From assembly GCA_907165275.2 (NCBI GenBank), contig OU015678.1:5146001-5210000 (forward strand): a DNA stretch of 64,000 bases, given 5' to 3'. This document shows positions 44,201 through 56,200 of the stretch, piece after piece. Source of the DNA: Zygaena filipendulae (Eukaryota > Arthropoda > Insecta > Lepidoptera > Zygaenidae). The notes beneath the pieces were generated by a model. The model did no database searches, was not told where the DNA came from, and saw only the letters and a list, made by a program, of their open reading frames with translations. Every line of letters starts with the position of its first letter. Position 1 is the first letter of the stretch. A program made the position numbers and the translations under genes.

Positions 44201-47200
44201 ATATATAATACTCACATGACCGGCATCAGCCGGCACAGATCCTTATCGTCCTGTCCTGTCATGTCATGCATGTCCTGTGATATCCTGTCATGTCGTGTTC
44301 TATCATATCCTATCCTGTCTTATCCTCAACGCTCTTATACAACGTGTTAATGAATTAACTGAAAACTAGAAAGTAGTTTTCTCAGAATCGACTTACGAAT
44401 CGATCGCAATATAGGTTATATTTTTCATTTTTACTTGCCCATGTCTAAATTATTTATAGTACAATATTTGGCGCGTACGCCGCCCGCAGCAAAAAAATTC
44501 GAACCGGTAGGCGCGGGCGTAGCGCTTGGAATTTTGTAGATAGGTCACCTCCAAACTAATTTTGAATAACTTTTCACGTATTAATATTTTTGACATAAAA
44601 TATATTTTAATCATATTATTGTTTATTTTTTTAAATGGGGTGTGTTAGGTTTTCAGTTAATTCATTAACACGTTGTATACTACTCACGTGACCGGCATCA
44701 GACGGCCAGATTCTTAACGTCCTGCCCTATCATGTCATGCGTGTCCTGTCATGTCATGTCCTGATCTATCCTCAATGCTCGTACACAATACTCACATGAG
44801 CGGCATCAGCCGGCACAGATCCTTGTCGTACACTTTGAGCGTGTCGTTCCTGGTGATGTGCGGCGGGAATATGGAGCCGTCGGAGCCGGCGAGGCTGTTG
44901 CACTGGTCGGTCAGGTAGTGGGGCAGCTTGTCGCGCGAGTTGTACCGCTCGATGATGCCGTACCGGGACATGTCCGTGGCGCCGGTGTACATGGTCACCA
45001 CGTCCGGGGAGGTGCCGTTTTTCTGACACAATCGGAAAATGACACCCGTGATCAATTGGCTCGGCTAGGGATTCTATCTTTAGCCGTCTACCTGAACCAA
45101 CCAATTACGTAGGTATGTAACTTTTGTTGCTATCATATTACGTACAGTTTCGCTTAGAAAAATAGCGGTTTTGTGATTAGTTAATCATGTTTAGACAGCT
45201 ACAACCTTTTAATTAGGTACCTATGTTGATTTTGGTTGATTGCTAAATATTGTAGACCGTGTCAAAACGTGCATATTGTAGGTAATCGCAAAACCACCAT
45301 TTCTCTGATTGCAACCGAAAAATTATTAAAAAAATTTAGATAATAGCCCCTCAGATACAATCTTTCTTTATTCTTAATAGTAGAGTTAATTAATTTGTTT
45401 ATCTGTTTGTATGGCTTACACGGCTCAACTACTCAACCGATCATTATTGCATTGTCAGGGCTAGGTACAGAAAAGCACATAGGATGTCCGCTTTTTATCC
45501 TGGAATTCCCGTGGCAAGGATACTCACCCCGTAGAACAGCCCGAATTCGTCGTAGGGCAGCTTCTGTTCCTTCGGCACCACATCCTTGGCCAGCTTCAGC
45601 AGCGGGTCCTCGTAGCCCCACAGCAGCTGCCCCACGGACACCTCCACGAAAGGCTTGATCTTCAGTATGTCCATGATGGAAGCCATCGCCAGCCGGAGGA
45701 AGCGCGCCGCGTGCTTCGACTGCGACGTGGCGCTCTGCGAGTGGAACATTGGACATCATTATTAACACAGAATCTACGTATTGCCGACTAGTGATGTGCC
45801 GGATATCCGTATCCGTATCCGCGGATATCTGAGAGAAGAAAGATCCGTATCTTTTTTCCAATACATATTTAGAATAGATGAAATTACCGACTCCAGCTCG
45901 GACCTTTTAAAGGTCCATTTATATCTACAGACATTGAGCGTGCCAGACACGTTCCGTGCCCGACCAAATAATATTCTCCTATACAGTGCGTATTGACATA
46001 CCTATTTATATCTATCGTAACACGGCCGCGCAGACGCTGACAGACAGGGGCCAGTATATTCACGGAAAGAAAATTTTGTCTGTGTCTGTGGCTACATATT
46101 ATCGCGCAGTCTGAATAGAGCATGAAAAACGTGCAGACTGTAGATGTTTCTTGAAAATAAACAGTATAGGTATATGTTGGTTTTTCCCCACATTTTTCTC
46201 TTGCCACGTGTCTGGCACGCTCAATGTCTATAGATATAAATGGACTACATATCGGAGGTATGCATGTATGTCAGTGTTTTCTGTTGTCGATTGCTCTTTA
46301 ATATACTATCTACGTGTTATTGAATTAACTGAAAACCTGATACACCCTATTTAAAAAAATAAACAATAATATGATTAAAATATATTTTATGTCGAAAAAA
46401 TTTATACTTTAAAAGTTATTCAACATTAGTTTGGAGGTGACCTATCTACGATATTCCAAGTGCTACGCCCGCACCTACCGGTTCGAATTTTTTTGCTGCG
46501 GGCGGTGTACGCGCCAAATATTGTATTATAAATAATTTAGACATGGCTAATAAAAATGAAAAAATATAACCTATATTAAAACATAGTGCTATCGATTCGC
46601 TAGTCGATTCCGAGCAAACTACTTTCTAGTTTTCAGTTAATTCATTAACACGTTGTATAATTATACGCCATACAGATTATTTACGGACCTCCTCTGCCAC
46701 CACCTCCGACCTCCGAGTCCGGTTTCGACTTCGACAAACTAAATTTAAAACTTCGGTTACCATAGTACCTCCGTATTGACATTCCTTATATTTATATAGG
46801 TACCTACCTATTACTTACAAATGGTTGAAAGGCTATTTCATTTAAGAGACAAAAAATTGAAAATTGCAGGAGTGCGACTATTCATTTTATATTTCATAAA
46901 CAAAAATAAACAATTGTTCTAAAAACTATTTCAATCATACCTATTGTTGATTCTGAAAAAAACTTTTTCCAAGGTTAATGTATAAAATATTAATTTTAAA
47001 ATACTTTGTAATTTGGCTAATTCTGATACCTATTTCTTTCCGATACAACGCATATTCCATATCACTTTGAAGTTTTCCAGTATCCTACTAATATTACAAA
47101 TGTGTAAGTGTGGAGGTTTGGATGTTTGTTACTCAATCACGGAAAAAAAGGGTCAACGGATTTGGTTTAAATTTGGCATGCACGTTGTCACGGGTGCAGA

Positions 47201-50200
47201 GGAGGACATTGGGTACTTTTATCTCGGAATTCCCGCGGGAACTTCGAAATCACCGCGAGTGAACCGCGGGGCACAGCTAGTGTTTAATATTGTCGACACG
47301 TTTCCATCTTGTATAAATACAAAAACTAATATTAAAAACGTTACGAAAAAGTTAAAATAATGTGATCGGAGATAAAAAACTTAAAATACGTTTTTGCTTT
47401 ATTAGCAACTAAGTACAAGTAGGTACATAATATTAAACCAGTTTTGAATTATCAAAATTATAAGAAAAACTGGTCGATTAGATGTTTTATCTGTTTTTTT
47501 TTTTTGCCTCGAGAATAATAAGTCACAAATGGTTTGTTTTACTTATTAATTAATTATTTTAAACCGGAGCTTGAAATTTTAATTATTGAAATAATTTTAT
47601 TTAAAGTTGGCCCATAAAAAGTCAATCCTTACTAATATTATAAATGCAAAAGTGAGGTTGTTTGTTTGTTAACCTTTCACGTCCTAACAACTCAACCAAT
47701 CATCAAGAAATTTTGCATATACGTTATCAGGGGTACAGAGAAGGACATAGGCTCCTTTTTATCCTGGAATTCCCACGGGAACTTCGAAATTAGGATTCCC
47801 AACAACAACAACTGCGGGGTACAGGTAGTCAAAAATTAAAAGCGACACATTGAGTCGTAACGTCGCGTGACGTCACGCCTTGCTACAGTTTACACGGCGT
47901 TGGACGTCAAGAGTCCCCACTGATAAACTTTGACGCGCGTTGAATACGTGTCTATTATTTTTTCATTATCTAACAGACGGACTAAATAGAATTTTGACTT
48001 TTCATAACCCAGTAGTCACAGTAGCACATGCCTGTAGGTATATCGCAAGCGTCAACTCGTGTAATAATTGCGCTAAACAAACACACGATGCCATCACACG
48101 ACAGTTGCCTAGTAGGTATACGTGGGCGTCCACGTAAAAAGGTACCAGTAGTGCGGTATTGAGTTAAGACTAGATTCGGTATCTAGAATAATCAATTGAT
48201 AGTAAGGATTGATAAAATATTCAAAAACTAGCACAGTTTTTTTTTCTCAGACATTTGAAGTTGAAATTCAGAAAAACTTTGATTTGACAAAAAGCATTAT
48301 AAATGTTCGAGTTAAAAAAAAACACTTCTACTTGCTTGTTACATAGATTTTTATATATTACTAGCTGTCCCCCGCGATTTCATCCGCGGTAATTAAGGAG
48401 TTCCCGAGGAGGTTGCGGGAAAAAAGTACTCTATGTCCTTCTTTGTACCTACCCCTGACGGTCCTCACAGTAGTTTACGGTGATTAGCTGTTCCCCGCAT
48501 AAATTCCGGAGTTCCCGCGGGAATTCCGGTATAAAAACTATCCTATCTTTTAAGTTGGACCATATTATAAACGGTTACAAAATTTTATCAAAATCCGTTC
48601 AGTAGTTTCGGAGTCCATCGCGGACAAACAACGTGACACGTGATTTGTTTGTACATTAAGATAAATGAAATTGTGAAAATTTGAGCATTTATTAATAGGT
48701 AATCAATTAAAATCGCGTACGCAATTTTTCACCGAACTTTACAAAACTGCTTATATCTCGGAAACTAAATGCCGAAAACTGGTACCTTTTAGCTTGGACG
48801 CCCACAATATTTCCTCTTACGACACGAGAGAAGTGGGAGTGGTGTTATTCCAGCGCGAACACAATCGCTTCTATGTTAATCGTGACGTAAAAAGAACGCA
48901 TTCTAAGCATTGCAACACGATCGTTCACCGACCATCGATACCCAACTCTATGTTCACTTAAAATAAAGTACAATTTCGAATATCAAACTTGAGTATTTAA
49001 TATTTATGTAACAATAAGCCTGGGTACGACTTATGTTGATTTACTCGAAGAAATCTAATCTCAATCAATATAGCAGTAAGGATTAAAATACAAATCTATA
49101 CAGAGAAGTTGAACGACCGGTCATGGGAGTAGACTTATAATGCAATAAATTATAATATGAAACTAGTCGATAACCCACGGTTTCGTTCGCATTAATTAAA
49201 GAATTCCCGTTTGAATTCCGGGAAATAAAGCACCGTATGTCTTTCAGGAGCACTGTCAGCTTCCTATAAATGCGAGAATTTTTAAGATCGATTTCTTAGT
49301 TTTTGAGTTTATCCATTAAAAACCAAAAAATCAAACAGTCAAATAATTATTACTTGCATAGCAGGTGCAGATTAATTTTCACATTATTCTAGCTGTCGTC
49401 TTAGCTGGGCTTCATACTTTTGTCTTTGATTTTGAATTACCGTGTAGTCCGTAAGTAAACCCTGAATTTTGTGTATCTTTATTTGAAAACAACCGCCTAA
49501 ATACCGATTTCCATGACTCAACTCCAAAAACTATAATATTTCCGTACAAGTTTTTCCCCCACTTTTATTTCGTTACCCTAGGGGTCGAATTTACTATCTA
49601 AAATGCTTTGTCCTGAATGACTGACGGATCAACGCACATCCTAAACCGCTGATCATAGAGACCTGAGACTTGGACGGTGTGTTCTTTGTATGACGTAGGC
49701 ATCCGATAAGAAAGGATTTTTGAAAACTCAACCCCTAAGGGGATGAAAAGGGGTCGCAATGTTTGTATGGAACAATTCCGCGGGAACTTCGAAGTTATCG
49801 CGGGTGAAACCGCGCGGGACTGCTAGTCTAATAATAAACCCCTTCTCAGTGCTGCGTTTTAAAAGGAAGCAATAGTGAACCTTTTTTTTGGTAGAAATCT
49901 TTCATTCAAATTCGACCGTAAAATGTTTACGTTGCATTTGTACGCGAAGAAGTTCCACTTCAAAAGAACAATGACTATCTACTTCTTGAAATCGCAAGTG
50001 GCAAACCGGCAAAGGAGGTTTCACTTCAAAAACGTGCGCTTTGTCCTCCATCGCGATAATATATTTCATATTTATATTCGACACTCACCGATTACCATAC
50101 GGAAGTGACTATAGCTGTAAATATGAATGCGTAAGTAATTAAACTAAAATTATAATTTGCTAGGTAGGTATGCGTAGGGAAACAACATCAAGGTAAGTAT

Positions 50201-53200
50201 CCGAATATAAATAAATCAGGAAATAAATAAATAGACCGACCACAGATCCAAGCGAAGCGACGCCCACAGAACAGATATACGGCTAGATAGATAGGACGAC
50301 CGGATTGGCGCAGTAGGTCACGATGTCTGCCCGCTAATCAAGAGGTTCCCGGTTCGATTCCCGCTGGGGGTGAAATTTATATGCTGAATACAGCCCCTCT
50401 AGCCAAAATGACATTCAACAATCGTTAAGGCATAGAAAAAAAAGAATAGGGTACTTGCATGAAATTTATAATAAGAAATTGTGTCAATATTTCAAAAATA
50501 GAGCCTTAGAAAAGCGTTATCGTGAAAGATTTACTAAAAAAAAATTCAATAGTTTCCAAAATATTCAAGCTTGACAAGCCAAGCTTGACACATGACGTCA
50601 CTTTTATTTTTTTAGAAAACATTTACCTCTTTCAGAGAAGGCAAAAGAAACTAAGTACATACAGTCAACGCATATTTTCCATTTTCTGAAGTTTTTTACT
50701 TTAAAATGCATCGGTAACATGCATTTCGATTCTTTAATGGAACTTTTGGAAGTAAATCGACACAGTTCAACCTTAATTTCGCTTTTGGATATTGAAGTTA
50801 TCTGTCTGTCAGTGTCACATGACCCATGATCTGTCTGTCAATACGACAGTGACATTTCTATAATAATTATGAACAAGTGACGTCATTCCGCGTTTTGGCG
50901 GTAAGGTCTAAAGTAGGAACTTTGAAACGCTCTATTTAATTAATTTATGCATATATTTTTTTCTTTTTCTTGATTTGTTTAAGTAGGCCAGATATCTTTA
51001 AAATAGACTGATAAAGAAATTCATGCAAGTACCCTATTGTCATGTCACTTGGTCAACTACGTGAACCGGATTGTATTAGTCTGTGTCTAGTCTGGGTGTG
51101 TTTATTTATCTATACTATAATACAAATGTGTATACCGATACCACGTGTGGCTTTTTCTTTTGTTTCCACGTCACAAGTGTATAGCTTAGTGTGAAATAGT
51201 GTGTGTTTAAGTAGATCTGTGTACGTATTGTAAAATGTAATTAAAAAATCATCAACATAGTTCGCACACAGACTTCCGTAAATGTAACGAAGTGTTTGAA
51301 CAACATTTGGTTACTAGGTAGTACGTATAAGGTACGTATATTATTTAGAGAACGTTTTGAAAATTGACAGTGAGTAAAATATTGTATAAAGTATTTATTA
51401 GCGATGCCAGCAAGAAAGTTTTGGACAGTTGTACATGAACGCAGAAATAATAGGCATAGAAAGAGATTCGCAAAACTAGAACTGAAAGTGTGGTTGAACA
51501 ACCAGAGGTCACGTGACTACGTCGCGCGTCGTGTCACCCACATCCAGCCGCTACTGTGCTTCAAATTCAAATGATTTACGACGTTTTTACGTACGTTACG
51601 TAAACTTATTAACTACTAGCTATGGCCCGCGGTTTCACCCGCGGAAATTTCGGAGTTCCCGCAGGAATGCCGGTGTAAAAAGTACCTTATTTGCTTCTCT
51701 GTACCCCTGACAACGTGCATGCCAAATTCCATCCAAATCCGTTCAGCCGTTTTTGCGTGATTGAGTAACAAACATCCACACTTTCACATTTATAATATTA
51801 GTAGGATATAGATAGCTGGATCCTCCTTTCCTTTTACCTTTCTTTCTTTCTTTAAGCATAAATAGGTATGCCTGTGCCAGGAGGCTCCTCTCCTCGTAAC
51901 TAGATTAAATCAAATATCTCCAAACAAAATACACATTCCGAAAGTAGATACAGGTTTTATAAAAGTAATGTGTAGTATATTACCACGTTTGGTTGGTTTC
52001 CACGACACAAGCTTATAGCTTAGTGTGGGATCAAGTAGATCTGTGTGTTGTGAATTGGATTATTATTATAATATCTCTATGTATGAGCATTCGCACATAA
52101 CTGTACCTACCACCAGCATTGCTTTTCTAGTTAATTTATTATTTTCTCTGTGACCGCGTCGGTGTCCTGCCTTGACTCGTGACCATTATCGGATTTAAGG
52201 TCGGATCGATGGTCACATCTCACAACTCACACATAATTTTATAATTTTACCTGTGAATTATTCATTGTATATTTTTATACTCGCTAATTGCGAACGATAA
52301 TATATGTATTTTTGTTCCGGAGATAAAGTGCAGGTAAGGTCATCGATTTGATCGTGAACCGTTGTTTTAATCTGTTTACATTTATAAATTTAATACGTAA
52401 GTACAATAAAATTGTGATCAATAGGTTCTAGGAAAAGGTTCTAAATGCGGAAGTAACTTTATTGTTTGTTTGTTACCCTTTTACGCAGTAATGGCTTAAC
52501 CGCTCATCGTGAAATTCTGCATACACGTTGTCAGGGGCACAGAGAAGGGCATAGGGTAATTTTCGTCCCGGAATTCCTGCGGGAACACCGAAATCTCCGC
52601 GGGTGAAACTACGCGGAACAGCAGCTGCTACCTACGTAATATATCGGCGTGGAGTTTTTATGTATTTTTCGGGCGTTTACAAGCTTAATTGAACTGGTCT
52701 ATTAAAACCCAAGTGCCGGGTTAAACCGAGTTGATTGCCCAATACCTCCAGGACGACGTGTAAAACCGTCCTCAAAAAAAGATGCACAGAATGGGGATGT
52801 GGACTACTTTTGAAAATCTAAATTCTAATTAGTCCGTCAGTTAGAAAATAAAAAAACAATAGACACGTATTTTTTGCTTTTTCAAATAAATTAAAATACA
52901 CAGAGATAAAGCGCATTAAAATTTAGGGTGAGGGGGTCGTGACGTCACTAACCGCTAAAAACACCATACAAACTGTCAGAATAGTGACGTCACGCGAAAT
53001 TTCAACTCAATATATCGCCGTTATTTTTTGTTTACGTAAAAAGAGAAAAAATACGTGTCCAATATTTTTTAATAATCTACAAGACGGACTAAAAAATAAA
53101 AATTATTCAACATACCTATTGAAATTTGTAGTTCTTTTCAATTAGGTAGTAGTACCGACAATCCAAAAAAAAAAACTGCTTTATTCTGTGGGTAATAAGT

Positions 53201-56200
53201 ACGAGAATTTGTGTACGAATCTTGAAATTACATTTATTTGTATGGAATGGAACTGATGTTCGGAGTGTAAAGTCACCAGCAATATGTATGTATACATTTC
53301 GGTCAGTATTTGAACTCTCTATCACTATTTCAATGAGATTCAATGACAGTCAAAAGTGTATACATATTTCTGCAGCAGACTGTACTTACAATGTACAAGA
53401 GTACAAGATAGTACAAACACTAATATAACATTTTGCAACACGAACGGAGTCACTGGGTACAAATATTATATAGTTTCACAAAACCGATGCATTGGAAAGT
53501 CAAAAATCTATAATTAGTTGCATATTAATTACAGTTTCCTCGCCTATAATTCGATGGATTGAACCTGCAATTCATTTGTCAGTGGGGCGCAACGTGCGAA
53601 CAAATCAGCTGAGGTACCCATCCGTTTCCATATAGATACGCAATGGGCATGATGACAATAATAGACAAGGAATAAAAATCTATCTTCTACTAGCTTTGCC
53701 TCGCGGTTTCACACGCGTGAGTTACGGAATTCCCGCAGGAACGCCAAACTTCTCTTATTGTCCTATATAACCTTGTCCTGACAATAATGAACACAAAAAA
53801 AACAACTATCCAATTTGGTGCAGTCGTTTCGAAGTTATGCGCTCAGCAACACATTTCGCGATTCATTTTTATTATATAGACTACCTGTGCCCCGCGGTTT
53901 CACCCGTGGTAATTTTGGAGTTCCCGCGAGAATTCCAGGATAAAAAGTACCCTATGTCCCCCTGTACCCCTGACAACGTGCATGCCAAATTTCATCCAAA
54001 TCCGTTCAGCCGTTTTTGCGTGATTGAGTAACAAACATCCAAACATCTAAACATCCAAACATCCAAACATCCACACTTTCACATTTATAGGATTTACCGC
54101 CGCACTCAGAGTCGACTTTAATGATTACTTAGTTAAGTGTGGATTTTTAAAACAAAATTGCCGTAATCAGACAAGTTTAATAAATTAATGTTAATTGGCA
54201 TTTAACTAATTAAGTTACTTCTCATTAAATGCCAATTAACATCAATTTACAGAACGTCTCTGATTGCGGCAGTTTTGTTTTAAAAATCTATACTTAACTA
54301 AGTAATCATTAAAGTCGACTTTGAGTACGGCCGTTAGTCCGTCAGTTAGGGGCAGCTTTTAAGTAAAGGATACTCAGGTGGTAGTTCGGAGGATGGTGAA
54401 AATAGGCATTAGTCACAAAAAATAATGTGCACCTCGACGGCGGATTCGACCCCGCGACACCTGACTCAGCTGGAGTCAGGTCCACCGCACCAACGACGCT
54501 GTACACTTAGTATAGTGATGTTGTGATGATGATGTTTAATGAAATACTTAATTAAACTAAAAAAAAAAACGCGTCGCTATAATATCCGCATATCGCTCCG
54601 CGCACTCCAGTATGTGGGTCGCACTTTCTCTCGGCACGTCGTCGCGCGGAACGCAATACGTCGCGGGCGGACCGATTCCGGACGCTTGTCGTACGAAACA
54701 ATACAGAATATCAACTACGTCAAGAAACGTCACTCTCCGCCTCCCGGCAATTTCGTTTGGTGGTAGTTTCAGTGAACAATTGTCACACGTATAAAATCTT
54801 CTTCTTTTTTTTTCACTATGGCAACAGACGCCTTGGATTGGTCGGCGCACTATTCATGCCAATGTCAGTCAGAGAAAACAGTGGACGGTTACAAAGAACA
54901 AAAAAGATATTTGTTGTGACAAATTACGATCATATCAGAAGAATTGTTGTCATTATCCCTAGGAAGAGGGCATACCTACTGGGCTTAAAGGAAGTTCTAT
55001 AAAAAAAATAAAAATAAATAAATGAGGATAAAAGAATCTACATGTGAGAATTTTACATTGACAACTGACAGTGTGCACCGCATACGCACCGCACACGCGC
55101 ACAACACATATACATAAGAGCCGGCTGTCTTTATTGTGGGAAAGTACGTAATATTTCTCGGCGATTATTAAATAAAATAGTAAATACTAGCTGTCTCCCG
55201 CAGTTTTACCCGAGGTAATTTCGGAGTTCCCGCGGGAAATCGGGATAAAAGTACTCTATGTCACTCAGGACTGCCATAGCTTCCTATATAAGTGAAAGAA
55301 TTTTCAAAATCGGTTTAGTAAATCCAGAGATTACCCCCTACAAGGTCACAAATTCACAATTCACAAACTTTACCTCTTTTGAAAATTAGTATACATTAAT
55401 AATCGCCATATTGATCACATTATCTAGAACTTCCGCTGGACAATATATTTTCGAACACCCCGCAGAGTTAGTTTCGTTGCGTACGAACGAAACAACTTTC
55501 GGTTTGGGAATAGGGGCGCGCTCCGGCCGAACGAACGGTAGCAAGATTGTCTCTATACGTAGATGAATCATTATTTCATCACACTGTATATCTACACTAA
55601 CATTATAAAGAGCTAAAGTTTGTGAGTATGTGAGGTTGTAGGGGGTGATCTCTGGATCTACTGAACCGATTTTGGAAATTCTTTTACCAATATGTTCACT
55701 GACTGACTGTTTGACAGGAGGCTACATTATCCTTATGTGGTATAGGATATTTTTTAGAGTTGACGCACGAAGCTGCGAGGTCACAACCAATTTGTAAATA
55801 TTAGGTATCTTCATTTGTGAGCGTCCAAGCTAAAAGTAGGTACCAGTTCTCGGCAATTTTTTAATTCAGACAAACTTTTAAAATGCTTTTCCAAGTTTCT
55901 CAAATCCAGCTTTTTCAAAGTTTCAACTTCAAATGTCTCTAAAAAAAACTGTGCTAGTTTTTGAATAATTTATCAATCCTTACTATCAATTGACTATTCC
56001 AGATACCGAATCTAGACTTAACTCTATACCCCACTATTGGTACCTTTTTACGTGGACGCACATTTTTTTTATTGTAACTTCCTTTGTTCATCTTGTTATA
56101 GCTTTTAAACCAAGTAATATCTGGGTCACCGAGCTTCGCTCGTTGTGTATAGCGCCATCTGTTCTTACGTAGAAAAACAAACACTCATTTTTCATTGCCT

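Noticed and set aside
45781..45840. Second hAT element (gatgtgccggatatccgtat)
   Set aside because: Resembles one hAT end, but no partner end or target duplication was found.
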